This document shows, piece by piece, positions 26,898 through 38,262 of a stretch of DNA of 64,000 nucleotides. The position numbers and the translations under genes were made by a program. Under the pieces are notes generated by a model. That model did no database searches. It was not told where the DNA came from and saw only the letters and a list, made by a program, of their open reading frames with translations. Positions within the stretch are counted from its first letter, which is position 1. Each line of letters begins with the position of its first letter. Source of the DNA: Diplonema japonicum (taxonomy: Eukaryota > Euglenozoa > Diplonemea > Diplonemida > Diplonemidae); the NCBI GenBank assembly GCA_964019335.1, contig OZ025654.1:124001-188000 (forward strand), in the 5' to 3' direction.

Positions 26898-29800
26898 CTA
26901 CACAATATAGGTACCAGCGACAAAAGGATCATTAGCAGGTTCAGTATTCTGGTGCAGCTCAGGATTACCGTCCTCCGACCCTGAGTCCGACAACTCAGCA
27001 CCAGACCGCTTCCCTTCCGAATGGGTAGCCGTCCTGGTGCAGACGATATACACAACAGCCACGACAATAGCCAAAGATGACAAGACAAGGGCAACAATGA
27101 CCCAAGGGGTCACACCAACACCGTCGTCACTACTGGGCGGGGGCAGCGTAGTCGGCAAACACCAGTTTGTGAGCCCGATCTTCACAAGAGAATACCCGGC
27201 ACCACACGTTATTGCATGGCACACCCCATTCAGCACAGCTGACGTAAGCGCACCGGGGGTCCTACATGCAAGCAGCCCGGTTCCTGTAGCTGCTCCTGTT
27301 ACCTGCATGGTACCTAGTGATCCGTTCAGTCTGGTGTCTGCGATTGTGTTTGACCCTACTTGTGCCATGGCAGTGTTAAGCTGCACTAACTTACTGTTCA
27401 ACACGGTGGCCAGCACACTGTAGTGCACACTCCCGCACTGGTACACCACCTCCAGCCTGGGTACGTTGAGAGCTGTTTTCAGCAGGTCCTCAAAGGTGGC
27501 CACCTGTGCAGCATTCCCGATGAATGTGATGCAGTCCCCGTCCCTGAACAGTGCGTCCACGCGTACCGTCGTGTTGCTCTCGAAGTAGGTCACGCTTGTC
27601 CCGTCCGCCACACATGTGTACGCCACGAGGCCGTTCAAAGAAGGGTTCCCGTACCCTGCCCCGCAGGTGCACCTCCCAGATCCGCATGTGGCAGACTGGT
27701 CCCCCAGAAGTGTGCAGTCCGCGTTCACAGTGCACCACAAACTGTCCAGTGCGCTCATCGGCGGGGATGGGGTCGTGGTGTTCGTGTCCTCGGGCGTTGC
27801 AGCTGGTGTGGTTGCGTTGTCGTCTGCCGGCACTGACTGGGGTGTCGTGGCGTTTGAGTCCTCAGGTGTTTCAGGGGTGGCAAGGGGTGCAAGGGGTGCT
27901 GAGTTAGGCGCCGCAAGTGGTGTGCTCACGTTGCCATCTTCTGGCGTGCCGACTGGGGCCGTTGCATTGGTGTCAGCAGGTGTTTCGAGAGGTGTGCTGG
28001 CATTGCCATCTTCTGGAGTGGAGCCCGGGGTTGTGACGTTCGCATCTTCCGGCGTTTCGATAGGCGCGCTGATGTTCAAGTCCTCAGGAACCGCGAGAGG
28101 GGTGCTTGCATTGACATCCACAGGTGCATCATCCACAGGTGTTCCAAGAGGTGTGCTGGAATTGTCAACTGGAGCACTGCTATTTACATCCTCGGGAACT
28201 GCAAGAGGTGCTGAGGAATTGTCAATTGGGGTACTGGTGTTCAATTCTTCAGGAACTGCAAAAGGGGTTGTAGCATTATCACTTGGAGTGCTTGCATTGA
28301 CATCCACAGGTGCATCATCCACAGGTGCCCCAAGAGGTGTGCTGGAATTGTCCACAGGAGCACTGCTGTTTACATCCTCAGGAACTGCAAGAGGGGTTGT
28401 GGCATTATCACTTGGAGTGCTTGCATTGACATCCACAGGTGCATCATCCACAGGTGGTCCAAGAGGTGTGCTGGAATTGTCAACTGGAGCACTGCTGTTT
28501 ACATCCTCAGGAACTGCAAGAGGTGCTGAGGAATTGTCAGTCGGAGTACTCGTATTCACATCCTCAGGAACTGCAAGAGGGGTTGTGGCATTGTCATTAG
28601 GAGTGCTTGCATTGGCCTCAACAGGTGCATCATCCACAGGTGTTCCAAGAGGTGTGCTGATGTTTAAATCCTCAGGTACTGCAAGAGGGGTCGTAGCATT
28701 GTCAGTCGGGGTACTGGTATTTAAATCCTCAGGAACTGCAAGGGGAGAGGTCACGTTATCATCAGGGGTGGTAACATTAGAGCCCGGAGTGGTCACGTTG
28801 TCAAGAGGTGCATCATCCACAGGAACTGCAGAGGGGGTGCTAGAGTTGTCATCCGGAGTACTGATGTTCACATCCTCAGGAACTGCAAGAGGGGCTGTGG
28901 CATTGTCATTAGGAGTGCTTGCATTGACATCCACAGGTGCATCATCCACAGGTGTTCCAAGAGGTGTGCTGGAATTGTCAACTGGAGCACTGCTGTTTAC
29001 ATCCTCAGGAACTGCAAGAGGTGCTGAGGAATTGTCAGTCGGAGTACTCGTATTCACATCTTCAGGAACTGCAAGAGGGGTTGTGGTATTGTCATTTGGA
29101 GTGCTTGCAGGTGCATCATCCACAGGTGTTCCAAGAGGTGTGCTGGAATTGTCAACTGGAACACTGCTGTTTACATCCTCAGGAACTGCAAGAGGTGCTG
29201 AGGAATTGTCAGTCGGGGTACTCGTATTCACATCTTCAGGAACTGCAAGAGGGGTTGTGGTATTGTCATTAGGAGTGCTTGCATTGACATCCACAGGTGC
29301 ATCATCCACAGGTGTTCCAAGAGGTGTGCTGGAATTGTCAACTGGAGCACTGCTGTTTACATCCTCGGGTACTGCAAGAGGTGCTGAGGAATTGTCAATT
29401 GGGGTACTGGTGTTCAAATCCTCAGGAACTGCAAAAGGGGTTGTAGCATTATCACTTGGAGTGCTTGCATTGACATCCACAGGTGCATCATCCACAGGTG
29501 CCCCAAGAGGTGCTGAAGAATTGTCAGTCGGGGTGCTGGTATTCACATCCTCAGGAACTGCAAGAGGGGTTGTGGCATTGTCATTAGGAGTGCTTGCATT
29601 GACATCCACAGGTGCATCATCCACAGGTGTTCCAAGAGGTGTGCTGGAATTGTCAACTGGAGCACTGCTGTTTACATCCTCAGGAACTGCAAGAGGTGCT
29701 GAGGAATTGTCAGTCGGAGTACTCGTATTCACATCCTCAGGAACTGCAAGAGGGGTTGTGGCATTGTCACTTGGAGTGCTTGCATTGACATCCACAGGTG

Positions 29801-30971
29801 CATCATCCACAGGTGCCCCAAGAGGTGTGCTGGAATTGTCAACTGGAACACTGCTGTTTACATCCTCAGGAACTGCAAAAGGGGTTGTGGCATTATCACT
29901 TGGAGTGCTTGCATTGACATCCACAGGTGCATCATCCACAGGTGTTCCAAGAGGTGTGCTGGAATTGTCAACAGGAGCACTGCTGTTTACATCTTCAGGA
30001 ACCGCAAGAGGGGTTGTGGCATTATCATTAGGAGTGCTTGCATTGACATCCACAGGTGCATCATCCACAGGTGTCGATATATTCAGATCCACCGGTGCAA
30101 CTTCGGGTGTAGAGGAGTTACTATCTTCTGGAGAAGTGAGGTTCACGTCAGCAGGAGGATCCTCAGGTGCAGTTGCATTGCTGTCCACAGGTGTGGTCAC
30201 ATTCGAGTCAAGAGGCGTAGTGGCGTTGGTCTCCTCAGGTGTGTCTATGGGTGTTGTTGTATTGCCATCCTCGGGGACTGCCTCTGGGGTAGTTGCGTTG
30301 GCGTCTAGGAGGGGGGTCCCGCAGGACCACCGGAGGGTGAAGCCAGAGCCATTGACGGCGTAGTCGCTGGTGAAGACGACAGTGAGGGGACCCTGGAGGG
30401 GACCGAAGGGGGAGCCCTGGACGACCCTGTGTGTCCCGTGCGCGTGGTTGATGTCGATGAAGTCACAGCACGCCTCGACGTCGTTGGCGGTCAGCTGGAA
30501 GTACACCACCTCCGTGCAGTTCACCTCCCAAGACACCTGCGTGCTGTCCGGATACTCCCCTCCCGACTCGGGGTACACGATCTCCCCGCCCGTCGCCTCC
30601 CCTTGGTCCTCCACCGACACGGGAGGCTCCCCGTCCGCCCCGTCCGTGCACAACCAATGCACATCGAACCCTGCCCCCCGCGCCCCTCCCCCGGTCGTGT
30701 TCGTCGCGTACACCAGCTTCACAGGGCCCGTCACGTTCGCCACCTCCCCCGTCGCCACCCCGTCCGCGTGCTGCACCTCCAGCGTGTCGCAGCACCCCGC
30801 AAGGTCGTACAGCGTCCACTTCAACCGCACCGTCCCCGTGCAGTCGACGTCCCACTCCGACTGCGCCTCAGCCGACAGCGTCTCGTTCCCTGGGAAGGTA
30901 ATCTGACCCTCCGTTCCAAGGGGCACAGCCCCCAAGGTGCACAGCAGCCCTGCAGCCACGAAGGTCAGCAT
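26898..30971 (-). CDS. CUB/EGF surface glycoprotein 1 with long N-glycan-rich repeat region
   Basis: 1357 aa, ATG start. Signal peptide (1-22, MLTFVAAGLLCTLGAVPLG); two CUB-like domains (about 23-115 and 125-220), each with paired Cys and a CCD motif; a 222-1070 region of degenerate 19-24-residue modules of the VPEDVNxSxPxDNSSxPLG type with an N-x-S/T sequon every 8-10 residues; an EGF-like Cys-rich segment (about 1075-1117); a conserved membrane-proximal domain (1118-1270); one TM (about 1289-1311); and a 46-residue acidic tail. Type I, heavily glycosylated surface protein; ligand unknown. The 5' 670 bp are almost identical to the genes at 34311 and 39595. It may belong to the large surface glycoprotein families reported in free-living bodonids; I cannot confirm this. 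Confidence 0.88.
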   Translation of the reverse strand: MLTFVAAGLLCTLGAVPLGTEGQITFPGNETLSAEAQSEWDVDCTGTVRLKWTLYDLAGCCDTLEVQHADGVATGEVANVTGPVKLVYATNTTGGGARGAGFDVHWLCTDGADGEPPVSVEDQGEATGGEIVYPESGGEYPDSTQVSWEVNCTEVVYFQLTANDVEACCDFIDINHAHGTHRVVQGSPFGPLQGPLTVVFTSDYAVNGSGFTLRWSCGTPLLDANATTPEAVPEDGNTTTPIDTPEETNATTPLDSNVTTPVDSNATAPEDPPADVNLTSPEDSNSSTPEVAPVDLNISTPVDDAPVDVNASTPNDNATTPLAVPEDVNSSAPVDNSSTPLGTPVDDAPVDVNASTPSDNATTPFAVPEDVNSSVPVDNSSTPLGAPVDDAPVDVNASTPSDNATTPLAVPEDVNTSTPTDNSSAPLAVPEDVNSSAPVDNSSTPLGTPVDDAPVDVNASTPNDNATTPLAVPEDVNTSTPTDNSSAPLGAPVDDAPVDVNASTPSDNATTPFAVPEDLNTSTPIDNSSAPLAVPEDVNSSAPVDNSSTPLGTPVDDAPVDVNASTPNDNTTTPLAVPEDVNTSTPTDNSSAPLAVPEDVNSSVPVDNSSTPLGTPVDDAPASTPNDNTTTPLAVPEDVNTSTPTDNSSAPLAVPEDVNSSAPVDNSSTPLGTPVDDAPVDVNASTPNDNATAPLAVPEDVNISTPDDNSSTPSAVPVDDAPLDNVTTPGSNVTTPDDNVTSPLAVPEDLNTSTPTDNATTPLAVPEDLNISTPLGTPVDDAPVEANASTPNDNATTPLAVPEDVNTSTPTDNSSAPLAVPEDVNSSAPVDNSSTPLGPPVDDAPVDVNASTPSDNATTPLAVPEDVNSSAPVDNSSTPLGAPVDDAPVDVNASTPSDNATTPFAVPEELNTSTPIDNSSAPLAVPEDVNSSAPVDNSSTPLGTPVDDAPVDVNASTPLAVPEDLNISAPIETPEDANVTTPGSTPEDGNASTPLETPADTNATAPVGTPEDGNVSTPLAAPNSAPLAPLATPETPEDSNATTPQSVPADDNATTPAATPEDTNTTTPSPPMSALDSLWCTVNADCTLLGDQSATCGSGRCTCGAGYGNPSLNGLVAYTCVADGTSVTYFESNTTVRVDALFRDGDCITFIGNAAQVATFEDLLKTALNVPRLEVVYQCGSVHYSVLATVLNSKLVQLNTAMAQVGSNTIADTRLNGSLGTMQVTGAATGTGLLACRTPGALTSAVLNGVCHAITCGAGYSLVKIGLTNWCLPTTLPPPSSDDGVGVTPWVIVALVLSSLAIVVAVVYIVCTRTATHSEGKRSGAELSDSGSEDGNPELHQNTEPANDPFVAGTYIV
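27770..30300 (-). repeat. Degenerate coding minisatellite of gene 1
   Basis: Blocks such as GGTGCATCATCCACAGGTG and CTGCTGTTTACATCCTCAGG recur at irregular spacing with shuffled order. This suggests repeated unequal exchange rather than a single expansion. Confidence 0.85.
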
Positions 30972-32789
30972 TTCTTTTTATCTTTAAAAAAGGAAAACTG
31001 TTGTTTTCTTATTGTTTTTAAAAAAAGAAATACAAAGAGTTTGTTACGCTGGGGTATCTTGCTCACCAATCCTCCCACACGCACCCTGTTGCCAGTCGCC
31101 GGGTAGCATACTGCAGGGACTTCCACTCATCCGTTGCCGGTGGGTACCACGAGGAGTCAGCAAGAATTCTATACTTTTGGCCACGCAGGGCCTCTTCTAC
31201 ATTTAGTATAGTCCCACCCGAAAAGGAAAAGAATCGGCGCAATATTAATATAAGGGAGAGGAAGGGAAGGAAAAGATAGCAAGCATCAACAGGTTGAAAA
31301 AAAAAGGGGGGGGGGAAGAAATATGGTTTATCTCTCTTCTTACTTTGTATTTTCTTTTAGCTACATTTATCTTTTTTTCTTTTGTGAGCTACCTTATCAG
31401 TTCTGCATTTGGCGAAAAGCACTGGAGAGCAGAGTAAAAAATAGAACTAAAGAAAGAAGAAGACGAGAAAAAAAAGGTAGCAAGAAAGAAGATGCACACT
31501 ACTTAAAATACAAAATACAAGAGAGAAAACCAGGATTGCTGAGAAAGTGTATAAAGGTGGTTCCCTTTTCTTTTAGTTTATCCTAGTGTACAGGGTTAAC
31601 CGATCACCTTCGGGTCGAAACCCGATCCGAGCAATTTTGTGCTATGACCATGGGACTCGGCAACAAGGCAGGCAAGGGCCTCCCATCTTTAATGATCGAT
31701 CGAAATCAAAAACTCATATTTCGGGCAAAAAAGATGTCTTTGAAGGGAACCTGCAGTATGTGACAGGATCGCCTAAAAGAATGCTCAAATTTCTTTTTTT
31801 CCAAAATCCCTATTTTGACGATCTGAGCCCGTTCCAACCTCAGCTCAACTCGGTCAGGGTCCAAGACAACAGGACAAAATGTCCGACGCTCGTTCCTCTT
31901 CCTGGGGTCGGCTTTGTGCTGGTTGCATGCTCGCCTTTCATTTGACGTCAATTTAAAACCCAACTGTCATTAAAAACCCGCGGGTGATCCGTTAACCCTG
32001 GACACTATGCTTTATACAAAATAAAAAGTGATGCTTTACCATCCATGTTTATGTGATAAACAGCTAGGTAGGAGAATAATAAGAAGAAGAAGAATAAGAA
32101 ATCTTTTTGAAAGCGTGTTACGTTATTGTTATTTCTCTTTTTTTTTTCTTTTTTTTTTTTTTTTCCCTTCTCGAAATTGCATTTTGAATCAGACAAATAA
32201 AGATATGAAAATTGGCTGTTTCTAGCTATTCGCTCGAGAAAAAAAAAAAAACCCCCCCTTTTTTTTCTCAGGTAAATAAAGAGGCAAAAAAAAAAAAAAA
32301 AAAAAAAAAAAAATAGCGGAGTTAACTATAATATTATTTTGACATATCTGCTACAATATTCGGGGCAAGGAAGCTGGACGACAGCCACCATTTTTTGGCC
32401 TTTGATCTGGGTTTTCTTTTTTTTTTTTTTTTCTTTTTTTTTTTTTTGTTGTGAGAATTAGATGATGTAAGGAGCAGCTTTGGTGAAAATCGGTTTAAAA
32501 TGGTCCAATTAGAAAACTTAAAAGTATCGCTATTTTTCTTTGCCTCAAATCTTTGGGGGAAAAAAAAGGGGGGGAGGGGGGCGCCTAAACTTATTTTTGT
32601 CCACTCAGCAACTCCTTTCGCAATGGGGCTTAAGAATGAGTAAGGTCATTCAAAACAAAGTGAAAAGGGTTTAGTTTAAGTAGGAAAAATTCTGCTAAGC
32701 CTCCGGCACAAATAGTATAAGGGAGGAAGACCACTCCCTTCTCTTTCTTTTTTTTTTTTTTTTTTTCCCCTTTTTTTTTTTCGCGCCCG

Positions 32790-32823
<34 letters not shown>

Positions 32824-34310
32824 CAGCCCAGCGTGGTTTTATTTACAACACTCTTAATTCTTAACTGAAATAGGATTCACAGAGAAGAGGGAAAGCAGGC
32901 CATCACTGCATCCTGAAATAATGAGATTTAGGATGAAGCTGCACAAACAAAAACCAGCAGAAGAGTGAAATAGAAACGAAAACAAAAAACAAGGGGGGGT
33001 ATGCAAACTGTGTTGCCAATGAAAAATATGATAGCTTCACCTTTGAACAACACAAATTTGTGGTCACACACGGGCTTGAAAAAAAAAAATGAAAAAAAAA
33101 GAAAAAAAGAATTCAGCATGTCCACTATGAGTAGGGGGGACCCGGCGGGCTTCAGAGCGGGTTGCCCCATCTCAATGCACCACACCATCCACCTGTAGCG
33201 TAACTACACTGCGCAGAAAAAAAGAGGGGGGAGGGGGGAGGGCGATCACATTCGGAGTGATGCTTGTTCTTACAATTATAACCATTCTTCTTCAACATAA
33301 ACACAAACGGGAAAAAGAAAAAAAAAAAAGAAAAAGAAAGTAATAATACCTTCAATGCCCCAGCCTGCCACAAACCTTGTTCGTGTGTGGCCAAGAGGCG
33401 AGAGAAGGAGGAAAAGAAAAAGAAAATTTAGATTAGAAAATAATAAAAAGAGTGTGTCTTCCTGCTATCACCCTGGCGGGCTGATTGCCACGGAAAAGGA
33501 GGAGAAACGGGAAGGGTAAAGGAAAGTGAAGGAGGGAAAAAAAGGGGGGGAGGATAGGACCTCAACAGACTATGCCGATTTGAAATGAAATTCGAAGACA
33601 AAAAAAAGATTAAAAAAGAGCTTATTCTTTCAGTTTCTCCACTTATATCTGCCTCTTTCGTAAACTTGTACTGCTCTTCATGATCTTTTTTAAATTGCCA
33701 AGGACAGCACTCGAGAGAAAAAAAAAGGGGGCTGACGTTTTTTGAGTTTCTTAGAACAGAGTGTGAGAAGCACCGCAGCTCTGCCTTTTTTCCCCCTCAA
33801 TATCCCTGACAGGACACACAAAGAGACAAGTTGACAAACATATCTCATAAGGCATTCTTTTGTTTTGTAAAAGTTCTTTATTACTGTAAAATAAAGAAAG
33901 TGCCAAACTGACATGTCCCCGAAGGGCACTGGAAAAAGATTTTTGGAGTGAAAGATTTCAACCACCCAAAAACAAAGACTGAGCTCGGTTTTTGAGTGCT
34001 TGAATGAGAGCTCATGACTGGCTGTTTGCTTTTTTAGAGGTACCCCCCTTTTTTTTGTTTCCTTTTCCAAAAAAAAAAAAAGAATCGAACGAGAGGAAGA
34101 AAGGGAGGAAGGAAAAAGAAATAGTGAGGACGAAGTGCAACGACCAAAAAGAAAAAAGAAGAGAAAAAACTTCTTCTTATGGGATAAAAGAGACCAACCC
34201 CCCACCTGTTTCACCGGCCGCAACAAAGGCAGCTTTGTCATTTGATCATGTCTTGCATTTGGCTTCGGCCTTCAGCAGACGGGGCCTTGTCGGAACCTCT
34301 TCTATTTGTC
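30972..34310. other. Long intergenic region with one MITE
   Basis: 31030-31210 is of normal complexity but unrecognised. A 420-bp inverted-repeat element lies at 31586-32005. The rest is homopolymer-rich (for example 28 A at 32286-32313) with no supported gene. Confidence 0.6.
31586..32005. mobile_element. MITE / non-autonomous DNA transposon with TA target duplication
   Basis: Starts GTGTACAGGGTTAACCGATC and ends with its near inverted complement (GATCCGTTAACCCTGGACAC). The terminal inverted repeats extend about 28 bp with four mismatches. Flanked by TA at 31584-31585 and 32006-32007. The length is 420 bp and it has no transposase. TA duplication suggests mobilisation by a Tc1/mariner-type transposase (inference). 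Confidence 0.8.
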
Positions 34311-37300
34311 TCACAAACCGTAAGGGTCATTGTTAGCGGGCTCAGTGTTCACGAGAGCAGCTGAGGTGCGCCTGCTTGTGACGTACTTTGCGATGAATAC
34401 CAAGGAGACGATGATGGCAAGGGAGGAGAGGACCACCGCCACGATGATGCCGGGGGTCATTTCGAAGTCGTCATCGCTGTCGGGGGAAGGAGTGGGTGCC
34501 ACAAAGCACTTGTTCACCGCCCCCACCCTGCTCAGCGTGTACCCAGCACCGCACGTCATTGCATGGCACACCCCGTTCAGCATCGTCGTCGCCGTTGCCC
34601 CTGCCATCGCACAGCCAAGCAGGCCAGTCCCCGTCGCCGCCCCTGTCACCGTCATCGACCCCAACGTCTGCTTCAAACCATTGTCGGCCAGTACATTCGC
34701 CGCCACCTGATTCATTGCACTGCCAAGCTGCGCCAACTTCCTGTTCGACACGGTGGCCAGCACACCATAGAGCACACTCCCGCACTGGTACACAACATTC
34801 GCGCTCGTCACGCTCAACGCCGTCCGCAAGATGCCCTCAAAGATGGCCACCTGTGTCGCGTTCCCGGTGAACGCTGTGCAGTCCCCGTCCCTGAACAGTG
34901 CGTCCACGCGTACTGTCGTGTTGCTCTCGAAGTAGGTCACGCTTGTCCCGTCCGCCACACATGTGTACGCCACGAGGCCGTTCAAAGAAGGGTTCCCGTA
35001 CCCTGCCCCGCAGGTGCACCTCCCAGATCCGCATGTGGCAGACTGGTCCCCCAGAAGTGTGCAGTCCGCGTTCACAGTGCACCACAGCATGTCCAACACT
35101 GAGAGTTGAGGGGCAGATGTGGTGGGGGCCATAGTAGGGGTTGTAGTGGGTGCTGCTGTTGGAACGGTGGCAACAGGTGTGGTCATGCCATCTTCTTCAG
35201 GAGAGCTCATGTTGGCATCGTCAGGGGTCTGCAGAGGTGCTACGACATCTTCCTCAGGAGCGGCAACAGGTGTGGTCACATTAGAGTCAAGGGGTGTGGT
35301 GTTAGCTTCTTCAGGTGTTACAACAGGTGTTGTTGCATTGCCATCCTCCATGGGGGAGGTCACATTGGCATCGTCAGGGGTCTGCAAAGGTGCCACAACA
35401 TCCTCCTCAGGAGTGGTAACAGGGACAGTGCTGTCCACAGGTGTGGTTACATTCGAGTCAACAGGAGCATCACCAACAGGTGCCCCAACAGGTGTGGTGG
35501 CGTTGGTTTCCTCAGGTGTGACAACAGGTGTTGTTGCATTGCCATCCTCCACAGGGGAGGTGGCATTTGCGTCGTCAGGGGTCTGCAGGGGAGCAACCAC
35601 GTCCTCCTCAGGAGTGGCAACAGGAACAGTATTGTCCACAGGTGTGGTTACATTCGAGTCAGGAGGAGCATCATCTACAGGTGCCCCAACAGGTGTGGTG
35701 GCGTTGGTTTCCTCAGGTGTGACAACAGGTGTTGTTGCATTGCCATCCTCCATGGGGGAGGTCACATTGGCATCGTCAGGGGTCTGCAGAGGTGCCACAA
35801 CATCCTCCTCAGGAGTGGTAACAGGGACAGTGCTGTCTACAGGTGTGGTTACATTCGAGTCAACAGGAGCATCATCCACAGGTGCCCCAACAGGTGTGGT
35901 GGCGTTGGTTTCCTCAGGTGTGACAACAGGTGTTGTTGCATTGCCATCCTCCACAGGAGAGGTCACATTTGCGTCGTCAGGGGTCTGTAGGGGAGCAACC
36001 ACGTCCTCCTCAGGAGTGGCAACAGGAACAGTATTGTCCACAGGTGTGGTTACATTCGAGTCAAGAGGAGCATCATCCACAGGTGCCCCAACAGGTGTGG
36101 TGGCGTTGGTTTCCTCAGGTGTTACAACAGGTGTTGTTGCATTGCCATCCTCCATGGGGGAGGTCACATTGGCATCGTCAGGGGTCTGCAGAGGTGCCAC
36201 AACATCCTCCTCAGGAGTGGTAACAGGGACAGTGCTGTCTACAGGTGTGGTTACATTCGAGTCAAGAGGAGCATCATCCACAGGTGCCCCAACAGGTGTG
36301 GTGGCGTTGGTTTCCTCAGGTGTGACAACAGGTGTTGTTGCATTGCCATCCTCCACAGGGGAAGTCACATTGGCATCGTCAGGGGTCTGCAGAGGTGCCA
36401 CAACATCCTCCTCAGGAGTGGTAACAGGGACAGTGCTGTCCACAGGTGTGGTTACATTCGAGTCAAGAGGAGCATCATCGACAGGTGCCCCAACAGGTGT
36501 GGTGGCGTTGGTTTCCTCAGGTGTGACAACAGGTGTTGTTGCATTGCCATCCTCCATGGGGGAGGTCACATTGGCATCGTCAGGGGTCTGCAGGGGAGCA
36601 ATCACGTCCTCCTCGGGAACTGCCTCTGGGGTGGTGACGTTGGCGTCCGGGAGGGGGGTCCCGCAGGACCACCGGAGGGTGAAGCCAGAGCCATTGACGG
36701 CGTAGTCGCTGGTGAAGACGACAGTGAGGGGACCCTGGAGGGGACCGAAGGGGGAGCCCTGGACGACCCTGTGTGTCCCGTGCGCGTGGTTGATGTCGAT
36801 GAAGTCACAGCACGCCTCGACGTCGTTGGCGGTCAGCTGGAAGTACACCACCTCCGTGCAGTTCACCTCCCAAGACACCTGCGTGCTGTCCGGATACTCC
36901 CCTCCCGACTCGGGGTACACGATCTCCCCGCCCGTCGCCTCCCCTTGGTCCTCCACCGACACGGGAGGCTCCCCGTCCGCCCCGTCCGTGCACAACCAAT
37001 GCACATCGAACCCTGCCCCCCGCGCCCCTCCCCCGGTCGTGTTCGTCGCGTACACCAGCTTCACAGGGCCCGTCACGTTCGCCACCTCCCCCGTCGCCAC
37101 CCCGTCCGCGTGCTGCACCTCCAGCGTGTCGCAGCACCCCGCAAGGTCGTACAGCGTCCACTTCAACCGCACCGTCCCCGTGCAGTCGATGTCCCACTCC
37201 GACTGCGCCTCAGCCGACAGCGTCTCGTTCCCTGGGAAGGTAATCTGACCCTCCGTTCCAAGGGGCACAGCCCCCAAGGTGCACAGCAGCCCTGCAGCCA

Positions 37301-37313
37301 CGAAGGTCAGCAT
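34311..37313 (-). CDS. CUB/EGF surface glycoprotein 2 with 67-residue tandem repeats
   Basis: 1000 aa, ATG start. Signal peptide and two CUB-like domains practically identical to gene 1 (one conservative V/I change noted in the first CUB). The middle (about 222-730) is about six copies of a 67-residue unit (EEDVVAPLQTPDDANVTSP then GNATTP/ETNATTP/SNVTTP modules), each with several N-glycosylation sequons. Then comes the EGF-like segment identical to gene 1 and a membrane-proximal domain that differs from gene 1 but is identical to gene 3. One TM (about 951-976) and a short tail (NTEPANNDPYGL). A surface location is likely; function unknown. Confidence 0.88.
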   Translation of the reverse strand: MLTFVAAGLLCTLGAVPLGTEGQITFPGNETLSAEAQSEWDIDCTGTVRLKWTLYDLAGCCDTLEVQHADGVATGEVANVTGPVKLVYATNTTGGGARGAGFDVHWLCTDGADGEPPVSVEDQGEATGGEIVYPESGGEYPDSTQVSWEVNCTEVVYFQLTANDVEACCDFIDINHAHGTHRVVQGSPFGPLQGPLTVVFTSDYAVNGSGFTLRWSCGTPLPDANVTTPEAVPEEDVIAPLQTPDDANVTSPMEDGNATTPVVTPEETNATTPVGAPVDDAPLDSNVTTPVDSTVPVTTPEEDVVAPLQTPDDANVTSPVEDGNATTPVVTPEETNATTPVGAPVDDAPLDSNVTTPVDSTVPVTTPEEDVVAPLQTPDDANVTSPMEDGNATTPVVTPEETNATTPVGAPVDDAPLDSNVTTPVDNTVPVATPEEDVVAPLQTPDDANVTSPVEDGNATTPVVTPEETNATTPVGAPVDDAPVDSNVTTPVDSTVPVTTPEEDVVAPLQTPDDANVTSPMEDGNATTPVVTPEETNATTPVGAPVDDAPPDSNVTTPVDNTVPVATPEEDVVAPLQTPDDANATSPVEDGNATTPVVTPEETNATTPVGAPVGDAPVDSNVTTPVDSTVPVTTPEEDVVAPLQTPDDANVTSPMEDGNATTPVVTPEEANTTPLDSNVTTPVAAPEEDVVAPLQTPDDANMSSPEEDGMTTPVATVPTAAPTTTPTMAPTTSAPQLSVLDMLWCTVNADCTLLGDQSATCGSGRCTCGAGYGNPSLNGLVAYTCVADGTSVTYFESNTTVRVDALFRDGDCTAFTGNATQVAIFEGILRTALSVTSANVVYQCGSVLYGVLATVSNRKLAQLGSAMNQVAANVLADNGLKQTLGSMTVTGAATGTGLLGCAMAGATATTMLNGVCHAMTCGAGYTLSRVGAVNKCFVAPTPSPDSDDDFEMTPGIIVAVVLSSLAIIVSLVFIAKYVTSRRTSAALVNTEPANNDPYGL
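35250..36620 (-). repeat. 201-bp tandem repeat in glycoprotein gene 2
   Basis: The block around CCTCCTCAGGAGTGG returns every 201 bp (for example near 35400, 35600, 35803), keeping the reading frame. Adjacent units differ at a few bases only. Confidence 0.88.
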
Positions 37314-37395
37314 CTGGTATTAATAAAGAACCTTTTTGTAATGTTTTATAATTGAAGTAAAGGGAGAGGAAGCAGAAAGGAGAGAGGGGAGGAAA
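37314..37395 (-). promoter_or_regulatory. Probable trans-splice acceptor for glycoprotein gene 2
   Basis: The minus strand has a nearly pure C/T tract at 37395-37355 followed by candidate AGs, the last (ATACCAG) immediately before the ATG. Confidence 0.4.
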
Positions 37396-38084
37396 GCATT
37401 TAAGTAAAATAATATGGTAAAAACCTGTGCAACAGAAAAAGCGAAGGGCAGACGGAACCTGCAGAAAGTAAATATTACTAAGGGCACAAGGAGTACACGT
37501 TTTAACTAATCATTTTATCCACATTGCAAGGAGGTGAGGGAGAAAGGAAATAGAGGGGAAATAAAGAGGAAGGGGGGGGGGGGGGGGTGGGGGGGATGAC
37601 TTTTGTTGCCTCCTGAACCGCCTACAAGAAGCCGTTAAAAAACATTAAAAATACCTGATACCTCATCCTTCTTCTTTGGTTTGTTGTCTCTACTCCCGCA
37701 TGGCCTGGGGGCACAAAGCAGGGTTTATCTTTCTGTTTAACAAATGCTCGTGGGCAATATGTTAAAACTGTCTAAATGCGACGCAGATGGGCCTTGCTAG
37801 CTTATTCCTGAGCTTGAAAGGATATATATATGCACCTACTAAACGCATTTTCCTTTTTTTGTTTTTTTCCAAAGAGAAGGAAGAAGGTGGGGAAAGGTAG
37901 AGGAAAATATAAAAAAGGAAGTACAAATAATTGGGGTGGGGGGAAAGCTGCAACTTCTCCTTTTCTTTTTTTTTTGTTTTTCCCTTTTTGTGCATCTACA
38001 TTCATGAAAGAAAACATAACTTCAAAACGCAAAAAAAAAAATACGGCCTTCGATTAAAAAAGAGGATTGTTTGCACTACTGGGG

Positions 38085-38262
38085 TGCACGGATAGCCTCA
38101 GGGTACTCCAAGTCCGCATATAGGACCAGATCCCTAGTCCAGCCCCGTCATATTTTGTTTGTACGTGCCGGGCAAAACCTGGATAGGTTTGTAAACCCGA
38201 AACAAGTCCCCTTGTTAGACAAGTCAACAACTCGTTTCCTGCAAAAAAAAAAAAAAAAAAAA
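38085..38262 (-). repeat. 5' end fragment of the tyrosine-recombinase element
   Basis: In the minus orientation it carries the T tract, the 5' segment as at 23914-24030, then an ATG (38151) and a broken start of the same ORF. LVLYADLEYPEAIRAP is readable and matches YADLEYP at 23870. It ends shortly after, so it is a fragment rather than a long-terminal repeat alone. Confidence 0.7.

Noticed and set aside
27616..30363. 915-codon open frame on the plus strand
   Set aside because: It is antisense to the glycoprotein 1 repeats; it stays open only because the repeat units avoid antisense stops. No signal peptide, domain or independent start.
31605..31625. tRNA T-arm-like hairpin TCGGGTCGAAACCCGA
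   Set aside because: Loop of four rather than seven bases, no A box or cloverleaf, and it lies inside the MITE terminal region.
35119..36705. 528-codon plus-strand frame over glycoprotein gene 2
   Set aside because: Same explanation: antisense of the 201-bp repeat.
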